From Prolixibacteraceae bacterium (GTDB lineage: Bacteria; Bacteroidota; Bacteroidia; Bacteroidales; Prolixibacteraceae), in NCBI GenBank assembly GCA_016931875.1, contig JAFGDX010000455.1, forward strand, positions 1 to 9,399: a DNA stretch of 9,399 nt. The letters are read 5' to 3'. The notes under the pieces were generated by a model. That model saw nothing but the letters and a program-made list of their open reading frames with translations. It was not told where the DNA came from and did no database searches. The position numbers and the translations under genes are program-made. Positions 1-5,991 of this stretch are shown here, piece after piece (within the stretch, counting starts at the first letter, position 1; every line of letters starts with the position of its first letter).

Positions 1-2
1 AA

Positions 3-116
3 TATGTGACGAATTGTCATTTAAAAAATGCCGTGATTGCCGATTTTACTTCTTCTTTGTTCAAACTCCGCCATGAAAACATGCGTTTGCTGGAGAAAAC
101 CCGGGTGAAAAAGTGA
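3..116 (+). CDS. Possible C-terminal fragment of an upstream gene (unrecognised)
   Basis: One forward frame is open from the window edge to a TGA at 114-116. It reads as a short, basic tail that ends in LLEKTRVKK, with residues such as FKLRHENMRLL just before it. The codon use (CTG GAG AAA ACC CGG) resembles the real genes further right. I do not recognise a family, and 37 residues are too few to assign a function. It could equally be chance, because the other forward frames are closed by 10 and by about 75. It ends 14 bases before the tandem repeat begins, which would place the repeat in the intergenic space just after a stop codon. Confidence 0.3.
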   Translation, partial: YVTNCHLKNAVIADFTSSLFKLRHENMRLLEKTRVKK

Positions 117-130
117 GCTTTCAGGATTTT

Positions 131-339
131 TCCAAACCTCGCCCCAAAGAAAAGTGGAGCCGTGGAGGTACGTCCAAAGCCTGTCCAGACAAAAAGTGGA
201 GCCATGGAGGTACATCCAAGCCCCGCCCGAAGAAAAGTCGAACCATGGACGTACGTCCAAAGCCTGCCCAGACAAAAAGTGGAGCCGTGGAGGTACGTCC
301 AAACCCCGCCCCGAAGAAAAGTGGAGCCATGGAGGTACA
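131..339. repeat. Five-copy ~42-bp tandem repeat with alternating A and B units
   Basis: Five head-to-tail units lie at 131-172, 173-214, 215-255, 256-297 and 298-339. All share a core close to AAAAGTGGAGCCATGGAGGT followed by ACG or ACA and TCCAA. The 5' halves fall into two types: A (units 1, 3 and 5), with a CCCCGCCC(C)GAAG-like stretch, and B (units 2 and 4), with GCCTGCCCAGACA. The array therefore has an 84-bp higher-order period. Unit 3 is 41 bases because it lacks one C near 227, and it carries extra substitutions. All six reading frames are open across most of the array, simply because the unit has no stop codon and is a multiple of three. The 41-base unit breaks the peptide phase, which argues against coding. 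No function is assigned. Confidence 0.9.
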
Positions 340-452
340 TCGCTTTTAAGCTTCCGTATTTATCAACCGGTACTCAAAAAAAATCACCCGGAAAGAATGC
401 CACACTATTTTAAAAACTGATATAAACTTTCTTTTTATTCAACGAAAGTAGT
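340..452. other. Non-coding leader between repeat array and aminotransferase gene
   Basis: Together with the repeat, this makes a gene-free stretch of about 365 bases (117-481). After the array the sequence turns AT-rich, with runs of A at 377-384 and T-rich tracts at 427-438. No convincing ORF or terminator hairpin is visible. A 6-bp inverted repeat, ACTTTC at 426-431 and GAAAGT at 444-449 with a 12-base spacer, sits just upstream of the probable -7 element. It could be an operator half-site pair, or chance. Confidence 0.5.
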
Positions 453-460
453 TTAATTTG
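453..460 (+). promoter_or_regulatory. Probable -7 promoter element (TTAATTTG) of the aminotransferase gene
   Basis: TTAATTTG matches 7 of 8 positions (counting the two free ones) of the Bacteroidota -7 consensus TAnnTTTG. No clear TTTG -33 box is present at the usual distance; that region is only T-rich. Transcription would begin near 467, leaving a leader of about 15 bases before the ATG at 482. The in-frame TTG at 458 is the end of this element, which argues against it as a start codon. Confidence 0.4.
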
Positions 461-481
461 TGGGGCTCTAAAAAGTTAATT

Positions 482-1951
482 ATGGGTAGTTTGGAGAGTT
501 ATTTTGCAACATTCAGAAAAAAAATAATCGGAATCGATCAGAAATTTGAGTCGCCCTATGGCAAACAAAAGATAGTGTATGGCGACTGGATTGCCAGCGG
601 CCGGTTGTATCAGCCCATTGAAGACAAAATCTCGAAAATTATCGGTCCCTTTGTGGGCAACACGCATACCGAAACCAGCGAAACCGGGATGCGCATGACG
701 CATGCCTATCACAAATCGCACGAGCTGATAAAAAAACAGGTGAATGCCGATCCCAACGACATCATCATCACCTCCGGTTTTGGAATGACCGGGGTGATTA
801 ATAAATTTCAGCGTATCCTGGGTTTAAAATACTGCGGAAAGCTGGCCCACAAAAACTGTTTGAAGGAACGCGAACGCCCGGTGGTTTTTATAACCCATTT
901 GGAACACCACTCCAACCAAACCTCGTGGTACGAAACCAATGCCGATGTTGTTATTGTTGAACCCGGCAAAAACCTTTTGGTAGAACCTGAAAACCTGAGA
1001 AAAGCATTGGAGCAATACCAGGACCGCGCGTTTAAAATCGGTTCCTTTTCGGCCTGTTCCAATGTTACGGGTTACCGCACGCCCTACAAACAAATGGCGC
1101 GCATTATGCACGAATACGGCGGGGTGTGTTTTATCGACTTTGCCGCATCGGCGCCCTACGACGAAATGGACATGCACCCCGATGACCCGATGGAAAAACT
1201 GGATGCCGTGATGTTTTCGCCGCACAAGTTTCTGGGAGGGCCCGGCGCTTCGGGAGTTTTAATTTTTGACGCTTCGATGTATAAAAACGAAGTACCCGAC
1301 CAACCCGGCGGCGGAACCGTTGACTGGACCAACCCCTGGGGAAAATACAAATACGTTGATAATATCGAGGCCCGCGAAGATGGCGGAACACCCGGCTTTT
1401 TGCAATCGATTAAAACAGCGCTTTGTTTTGAACTAAAAAACCAGATGGGTATTGAAAAAATAAAACAACGCGAAGAGGAATTACTGGATATCGCTTTTCA
1501 GGGGCTCGATGCCATTCCAGGATTAAATATTCTGGCCGACAATGTTCGCGACCGTTTGGGTATAATTTCGTTTTATATTGAAGGCATTCACTATAATTTA
1601 ATTGTACGAATACTGAACGACAAATACGGCATTCAAACCCGTGGCGGCTGCGCCTGTGCCGGAACTTACGGCCATTTTCTGCTGGAGGTTTCGTATGAAA
1701 AATCGGCCGAAATCACTGAAAAAATCAACAGCGGCGATCTCTCCGAAAAACCGGGTTGGGTGCGCTGGTCGCTTCACCCAACCATGACCAACGAAGAAGT
1801 TCATTTGATGATTACCGCGCTGAAAGATATTGTGGAAAATATAGAAACCTATAAAAAAGACTACACTTACGAAAACAGAACCAATGTTTTCTGGCACAAA
1901 AACGAAGTGAGCGATCACGATTTAATGCGGAGCTGGTTTACGCTGGACTAA
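482..1951 (+). CDS. Class V aminotransferase / cysteine desulfurase-like PLP enzyme
   Basis: 489 residues from ATG 482. An in-frame TTG at 458 would add eight residues but overlaps the likely promoter. This is a fold-type I PLP enzyme related to the SufS/selenocysteine lyase group. The visible landmarks, in order, are HLEHHSNQTSW (139-149, cofactor-ring stacking His region), IDFAASAPYDEMD (218-230, with D219 as the expected pyridine-N ligand), SPHKFLGGPGASGVL (246-260, with K249 as the Schiff-base lysine) and TRGGCACAGTYGH (386-398). The last segment corresponds to the mobile loop that carries the catalytic Cys in desulfurases, and here holds C390 and C392. At 489 residues it is longer than SufS (about 400), with a C-terminal extension of roughly 50 residues. 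The substrate is unknown: desulfuration, deselenation or another PLP reaction is possible. No suf or isc partner genes adjoin it, so a housekeeping FeS role is not supported by context. The protein should be cytosolic. Confidence 0.9.
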   Translation: MGSLESYFATFRKKIIGIDQKFESPYGKQKIVYGDWIASGRLYQPIEDKISKIIGPFVGNTHTETSETGMRMTHAYHKSHELIKKQVNADPNDIIITSGFGMTGVINKFQRILGLKYCGKLAHKNCLKERERPVVFITHLEHHSNQTSWYETNADVVIVEPGKNLLVEPENLRKALEQYQDRAFKIGSFSACSNVTGYRTPYKQMARIMHEYGGVCFIDFAASAPYDEMDMHPDDPMEKLDAVMFSPHKFLGGPGASGVLIFDASMYKNEVPDQPGGGTVDWTNPWGKYKYVDNIEAREDGGTPGFLQSIKTALCFELKNQMGIEKIKQREEELLDIAFQGLDAIPGLNILADNVRDRLGIISFYIEGIHYNLIVRILNDKYGIQTRGGCACAGTYGHFLLEVSYEKSAEITEKINSGDLSEKPGWVRWSLHPTMTNEEVHLMITALKDIVENIETYKKDYTYENRTNVFWHKNEVSDHDLMRSWFTLD

Positions 1952-1972
1952 AAACGGCAGTCAAAAAAAACA

Positions 1973-2002
1973 TTCGCAACTAACCGCTTATTTATACCTT
2001 TG
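1973..2002 (+). promoter_or_regulatory. Bacteroidota-type promoter of the patatin gene
   Basis: TACCTTTG at 1995-2002 is a full match to TAnnTTTG. TTCG at 1973-1976, 18 bases upstream, is a 3-of-4 match to the -33 TTTG box. The start of transcription would be near 2008, giving a leader of about 13 bases before ATG 2021. An in-frame TTG at 2000-2002 is part of the element and so is unlikely to be a start codon. Confidence 0.6.
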
Positions 2003-2020
2003 CAAACCAAGGGAAATCGC

Positions 2021-2785
2021 ATGAAAAAATTTAAAACAGGACTGGTGTTAAGCGGAGGGGGAACACGGGGATTTGCCCACCTCGGAATTATTGCAGCTTT
2101 ATTTGAAAAGGGCATTGTACCCGATGTAATTTCAGGAACCAGCGTAGGTGCAATTGTGGGCGTTTTTATTGCCAGCGGAAAATCGCCGCAGGAAGTTCTT
2201 GCCATTTTTAAAAAAGGCTGGTTTTTTAAATATACAAAACTGCACATTCCGGTTGACGGGCTTTTAAAACTCGATGGCTTAAAAGAAGTGATTCAGAAAG
2301 AAATAAAAGCAAAAAACATTGAAGATTTGCAATTTCCGTTTTATGTTTCGGTCTCGAACTTAAATACAGGTTCAGTTGAATATAAAAACAACGGCCCGCT
2401 GGGCGAAACTGTTCTGGCATCGGCGTCTATTCCCATTCTGTTTTCGCCCGTTAAACTGGGCACCGACCTTTATGTTGACGGCGGAGTGGTTGACAATTTA
2501 CCGGTAAAACCCATTCAAAACCATTGCGAAAAAATGATTGTTTGCAACATCAGTCCGATAAACCCGAAAGCAAAAGTTAAAAACCTGATTCAAATCACTT
2601 CGCGAACTTTTTATATGAACGTAAACGCCCGCACCAATGAAATTGCCGGGTCAGCTGCAATTTATATCGAACCGGAAGGAATTGACAAGTTTGATATTCT
2701 TAGTTTAAGCCATGCCGACAAATTGTATAAATTAGGATACGATTCTGCCATTAAAGCACTTGAAAAACAACCGCTCCGGCCATAA
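2021..2785 (+). CDS. Patatin-like phospholipase family protein
   Basis: 254 residues from ATG 2021. The upstream TTG at 2000 lies within the promoter. The full patatin signature is present: a glycine-rich oxyanion hole, SGGGTRGFAHLG (11-22); the nucleophile elbow GTSVG (39-43) with Ser41; and the catalytic Asp in DGG (153-155), together forming the Ser-Asp dyad. The first residues, MKKFKTGLVL, form the first beta strand rather than a signal peptide, so the protein is likely cytosolic or peripherally membrane-bound. Its size matches the short bacterial RssA/YchK-like class without the C-terminal surface-antigen barrel found in some Bacteroidota patatins. It is expected to hydrolyse acyl esters of phospholipids or other lipids; the true substrate is not visible. 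It has its own promoter and no obvious operon partner. Confidence 0.92.
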   Translation: MKKFKTGLVLSGGGTRGFAHLGIIAALFEKGIVPDVISGTSVGAIVGVFIASGKSPQEVLAIFKKGWFFKYTKLHIPVDGLLKLDGLKEVIQKEIKAKNIEDLQFPFYVSVSNLNTGSVEYKNNGPLGETVLASASIPILFSPVKLGTDLYVDGGVVDNLPVKPIQNHCEKMIVCNISPINPKAKVKNLIQITSRTFYMNVNARTNEIAGSAAIYIEPEGIDKFDILSLSHADKLYKLGYDSAIKALEKQPLRP

Positions 2786-2959
2786 AAAACGCTCATTTCA
2801 ATATTGTTTTCATCAGAATACCCGCAAACCTTGCCTGTTATTCCAAAAATCAGCAGGAACACTTTGCAAAGTTCCGTGTTTCCATTGCTGTTTTTAAATC
2901 AACTGATTCATGAAAAAAAACTATTTTTATGATATCAAAAATTAATTTCAACAAATCAA
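2786..2959. other. Intergenic region before kefF/kefC, with an inverted repeat
   Basis: This 174-base spacer shows no ORF or RNA gene that I can support. It contains an imperfect inverted repeat at 2856-2875: GGAAC, then CTTTGCAAAG-like centre, then GTTCC. The arms GGAAC(AC)TTTG and CAAAGTTCC pair except for a two-base bulge. The near-zero loop suits a dimeric-regulator operator better than a terminator, and no T-tract follows. The last 60 bases before ATG 2960 are strongly AT-rich and probably hold the promoter, but no clean TAnnTTTG box is seen. Confidence 0.4.
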
Positions 2960-3553
2960 ATGAAAAGAATTCTCATCATATTTGCACATCCGGCCGTTCG
3001 AAAATCGAGAGTGAACCGTAAAATGATTGATGCAGTGCATGGTCTGGAGAATGTTACCATCAACGATTTGTATGAAAACTACCCCGATTTTTACATCGAT
3101 ATTATTAAAGAACAGCAACTTTTAATGCTGCACGACATTATTGTGTGGCACCACCCGTTTTACTGGTACAGTGCGCCGGCGCTGATGAAAGAGTGGTTTG
3201 ACCTGGTTTTGCAGCACGGTTTTGCTTATGGCGAAAAAGGAAGGGCGCTGGAAGGGAAAAGCGCCGTTTCGGTTTTAACCACCGGAGGCAGGAAAGAGGT
3301 ATATTCAGAAAAAGGCCGGCACCGGTTTACGGTTAACCAGTTCCTGATTCCTGTAAAACAATCAGCTATATTGTGCCGGATGAATTATCTTCCGCCATTT
3401 GTTGTGCATGGCTCCTATACCATGTCAACCGAAGAAATTGAACGCTATGCCTTTCAATATAAAAATCTGATAATCAACTTAAGAGACGAAAAATACAGCG
3501 AAAGTGATTTTGATACGATCGAATATATAAACGAATTAACCGAACATGTATAA
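2960..3553 (+). CDS. kefF: KefF/KefG-like NAD(P)H oxidoreductase, ancillary to K+ efflux
   Basis: 197 residues in the flavodoxin-like fold (Flavodoxin_2, NQO1-related quinone reductases). It opens with MKRILIIFAHP (1-11), strand 1 and the phosphate-binding start of the FMN fold. The core family block is HHPFYWYSAPALMKEWFD (64-81), followed by QHGFAYG (85-91), LEGK (97-100) and TTGG (107-110). This block closely resembles KefF and KefG of Escherichia coli, which bind to and are needed for full activity of KefC and KefB and also reduce quinones. The gene overlaps the antiporter gene by 8 bases (3546-3553), implying translational coupling and a fixed subunit ratio. No signal peptide is seen, so it acts on the cytoplasmic face. 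The symbol is given by analogy; KefG is equally possible by sequence. Confidence 0.88.
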   Translation: MKRILIIFAHPAVRKSRVNRKMIDAVHGLENVTINDLYENYPDFYIDIIKEQQLLMLHDIIVWHHPFYWYSAPALMKEWFDLVLQHGFAYGEKGRALEGKSAVSVLTTGGRKEVYSEKGRHRFTVNQFLIPVKQSAILCRMNYLPPFVVHGSYTMSTEEIERYAFQYKNLIINLRDEKYSESDFDTIEYINELTEHV

Positions 3554-5468
3554 CCAGGATTTCTTTTTTCAGGCACTGATTTATTTGGGGGCTGCGGTTA
3601 TTTCGGTTCCTCTGGCAAAAAAAATGGGCCTGGGTTCGGTATTGGGATATCTGTTGGCAGGAGTCATTATCGGGCCGTTTGTTTTTGGGCTTGTTGGCCG
3701 CGAAGCCGATGAAGTGATGCATTTTGCCGAATTTGGAGTGGTGCTGATGCTTTTTGTGATTGGGCTTGAACTTCAGCCATCGTTGCTTTGGAAAATGCGG
3801 CAATCGATTTTCGGACTGGGAGGCCTGCAGGTATTACTGAGTTCGCTTGTAATTGGCGCTGTGGCCATTCTTTTTGGTTTTGAATTAAACAAAGCCATCG
3901 CCATCGGATTAATCCTTGCGCTTTCTTCAACCGCTATTGTTATTCAAACATTAACAGAAAAGGGCCTGTTGCGAAACGTAGCCGGGCGCTCTGCTTTTTC
4001 AGTTCTGCTTTTTCAGGACATGGCTGTCATTCCCATCCTGGCTTTACTACCCATTCTTGCCACCTGGGGAGGCCAGGTTAGTCTTACAGAATCAACTCTT
4101 GATAAAGTTACCGGTGTTTCAGCCATGCCTGGCTGGGCACAATTGTTTCTGATAATCGGGGTAATTGCAGGTATCATTTTTATCGGGAGATTTATTGCCA
4201 GGCACATTTTTCGCTTGATTGCCGAAACCGGCCTGAATGAAATATTTACCGCCATGGCGCTTTTACTGGTGATTGGCATTGCATTGGCCATGGATTCCAT
4301 CGGACTTTCGCCGGCACTTGGTACTTTTTTGGCCGGCGTGGTTCTGGCTGAAAACGAATACCGCCACGAGCTCGAATCAACCATCGAACCTTTTAAGGGA
4401 TTGCTGCTGGGGTTGTTTTTTATTTCGGTTGGGGCAAGCATTAATTTTACCCTTTTTATTGAACAGCCATTTGCCATTTTGGGGTATGTAATGCTATTCA
4501 TCTTTTTGAAATTTATCGTTTTACTTTTGTTAGGCCGCATTTTTAAACTCCGGAAAGGCTATGAATTTCTGTTTGCCTTTTTGCTGGCACAATCCAGCGA
4601 ATTCAGCTTTGTACTTATTTCTTTCTCTACCCAAAATCAACTGTTTGATAATCACACCGCCGGAATGTTGCTGCTGGTTGTAACACTTTCAATGACCATT
4701 TCGCCACTTTTGCTGATTTTTAACGACAAAGCGGTTCGCCCGATTCTTTCGCGAAGGCAAAACAAACAGGAATTTGACGAGTTTGATGAAATAAATCCGG
4801 TTATCATTGCCGGGTTCGGGCGCTTTGGACTGGCTTTGGGAAGATTTCTTTTGGCCAACAACATCCCGATTACCATTATCGACAGCAACCCGGCCAATGT
4901 GGAAATTCTCAGAAAATATGGTTTCAAACTCTATTACGGGGATGTTTCACGGCCTCAGGTTCTTGAAAAAGCGGGCATAGCAAAAGCAAAAATGCTGATA
5001 CTCAGCATGGCTGAACACGATGAAGCGTTAAAAGTGGCCCAATATGTCCGGAAAAATTATCCTGGCTTACAAATTATAGCACGTGCCAAAGATATTTTTC
5101 ATGTTTTTGAATTCTACAAGCTGAATGTTAAAATTGTGCAGCGCGAAATGTTTAATTCAGCAACCGAACTCGGAGTAAAAGTCCTGGTTCAGCTGGGATT
5201 TAACAAATACGAAGCCTACCGGGCCGGCCGTACCTTCAAGCACCACGAAGAACAGGTAATGGAAGAATTATACAAAACCTGGAAGGCAGATGATGGAGAC
5301 TTTATAAAAGAGACACGGCGGTTTTCAACACAACTTTCAGAAACCTTGCTTACCGAAAGAAATTACACCATCCAGGACGCAGATTGGGCATGGGACGTTG
5401 ACTCTGCCAGAAAGGAATCAATCGAAAGTTCATCAGAAAACAAAACAAAAAAGGATAACTTAAATTAG
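3546..5468 (+). CDS. kefC: KefC-type thiol-regulated K+/H+ antiporter (CPA2 + RCK)
   Basis: 640 residues. Residues about 6-395 form the multi-pass CPA2 sodium/proton-exchanger domain, including LLFQDMAVIP (154-163) with the Q157/D158 ion-path pair and the loop EYRHELESTIEPFKGLLLG (271-289). Residues about 417-535 form a TrkA-N/RCK Rossmann domain: IIAGFGRFG (420-428), D446 at the end of the second strand (a choice favouring NAD(H)), and YGDVSRPQVLEKAG (464-477). A further C-terminal segment of about 100 residues is highly charged. R533 lies in a segment (VQREMF) that matches the region of E. coli KefC containing ligand-binding Arg516. In E. coli, glutathione holds the channel closed and glutathione adducts open it, so that K+ leaves, H+ enters and the cell is protected from electrophiles. 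The overlapping oxidoreductase gene supports the same arrangement. The loop motif differs from E. coli at one regulatory position (T279). Confidence 0.92.
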   Translation: MYNQDFFFQALIYLGAAVISVPLAKKMGLGSVLGYLLAGVIIGPFVFGLVGREADEVMHFAEFGVVLMLFVIGLELQPSLLWKMRQSIFGLGGLQVLLSSLVIGAVAILFGFELNKAIAIGLILALSSTAIVIQTLTEKGLLRNVAGRSAFSVLLFQDMAVIPILALLPILATWGGQVSLTESTLDKVTGVSAMPGWAQLFLIIGVIAGIIFIGRFIARHIFRLIAETGLNEIFTAMALLLVIGIALAMDSIGLSPALGTFLAGVVLAENEYRHELESTIEPFKGLLLGLFFISVGASINFTLFIEQPFAILGYVMLFIFLKFIVLLLLGRIFKLRKGYEFLFAFLLAQSSEFSFVLISFSTQNQLFDNHTAGMLLLVVTLSMTISPLLLIFNDKAVRPILSRRQNKQEFDEFDEINPVIIAGFGRFGLALGRFLLANNIPITIIDSNPANVEILRKYGFKLYYGDVSRPQVLEKAGIAKAKMLILSMAEHDEALKVAQYVRKNYPGLQIIARAKDIFHVFEFYKLNVKIVQREMFNSATELGVKVLVQLGFNKYEAYRAGRTFKHHEEQVMEELYKTWKADDGDFIKETRRFSTQLSETLLTERNYTIQDADWAWDVDSARKESIESSSENKTKKDNLN

Positions 5469-5535
5469 ACTTTTTATAAATTACGGATTTTCAAATAAAA
5501 CTGAATTTTGACATGTGTAAGTTTGCATAAATATC

Positions 5536-5543
5536 TAAATTTG
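5536..5543 (+). promoter_or_regulatory. Probable -7 promoter element (TAAATTTG) of the rseC-rnf operon
   Basis: TAAATTTG is a full match to the TAnnTTTG consensus. TTTG at 5507-5510 lies 25 bases upstream, further than the usual -33 distance, so the -33 box is not settled; that TTTG overlaps a TTGACA (5508-5513) that might be read by a conventional sigma factor. Transcription would start near 5550, placing the inferred rseC start (5569) about 20 bases into the message. This is the only candidate promoter I see for the rnf genes inside the window. Confidence 0.55.
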
Positions 5544-5568
5544 CAATCTGTAAATTACAAAAACACGA

Positions 5569-5988
5569 ATTACGAATACAAAAATCAAACATAAGGGCTT
5601 TGTAAAGGAGATTCGGGATAACAAACTGATTGTAAACATCATAAACGAATCTGCATGTTCGTCGTGCCATGCAAAAGGAGCTTGCACCGTGGCCGATTAC
5701 CAGGACAAGGAAATTGAAATTACCACCTACCAAAACGTTTACTCACCCGGCCAGGAAGTTACAGTACTTTTCCAGGAATCAAAGGGATTTGCAGCACTTT
5801 TCTATGGATATCTTTTCCCGTTTATCATTGTTTTACTCACTTTAATTACTGCAAGTGCATTCACAAAAAATGAACTTTTTAGTGGTTTACTTTCACTCGG
5901 CATTTTAATACCATACTATATAACATTATATTTTTTTCGTCATTTATTAAAAAAAGTTTTCAAATTCGAAGTTGAAGAAACAATCTAA
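5569..5988 (+). CDS. rseC: RseC/MucC family membrane Cys-cluster protein; likely ATT start
   Basis: The conserved part of the protein begins near IKHKGFVKEIRDN (6-18) and runs into SACSSCHAKGAC (28-39), the Cys-x2-Cys-x5-Cys motif typical of RseC. Two membrane segments follow, at about 74-98 and 103-123. The whole frame from the stop at 5551 to the Cys motif contains no ATG, GTG or TTG. ATT at 5569 gives a 139-residue protein with a family-like N-terminus (TNTKIKHKG) and a suitable distance to the promoter. The first canonical codon is GTG 5689, preceded by AAGGAG at 5675-5680, but starting there removes all three cysteines. In E. coli, RseC takes part with Rsx/Rnf in keeping SoxR reduced. 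In Bacteroidota it typically heads the rnf operon, as here, with rnfB starting three bases after its stop. The identity is confident; the start is not. Confidence 0.85.
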   Translation: MTNTKIKHKGFVKEIRDNKLIVNIINESACSSCHAKGACTVADYQDKEIEITTYQNVYSPGQEVTVLFQESKGFAALFYGYLFPFIIVLLTLITASAFTKNELFSGLLSLGILIPYYITLYFFRHLLKKVFKFEVEETI

Positions 5989-5991
5989 CTT

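Noticed and set aside
131..339. CRISPR array
   Set aside because: The units are contiguous, with no unique spacers between them; the A/B halves alternate and are not unrelated spacers. No cas genes are present.
17..349. Six overlapping open frames of 64-107 residues across the repeat
   Set aside because: They arise because a 42-base stop-free unit is repeated. The 41-base unit 3 changes the peptide phase, and no frame continues as a recognisable protein.
1952..1972. Terminator after the aminotransferase gene
   Set aside because: There is only an A-rich tract and no stem-loop followed by T residues; the next promoter begins at once.
2940..2948. TTAATTTCA as a -7 box for kefF
   Set aside because: It lacks the final G of TAnnTTTG and would put the transcript start almost at the ATG; too weak to call.
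4013..4540. Minus-strand open frame of 175 codons inside kefC
   Set aside because: It lies wholly antisense to a clearly conserved membrane domain, has low-complexity composition and no recognisable motif; it is a shadow of the kefC frame.
5469..5510. Terminator after kefC
   Set aside because: A T-run at 5470-5475 is present, but I could find no GC-containing stem before it.
5689..5988. GTG 5689 as the rseC start
   Set aside because: It has a good Shine-Dalgarno sequence, but it discards the conserved IKHKGFV and Cys-x2-Cys-x5-Cys region read in frame directly upstream.
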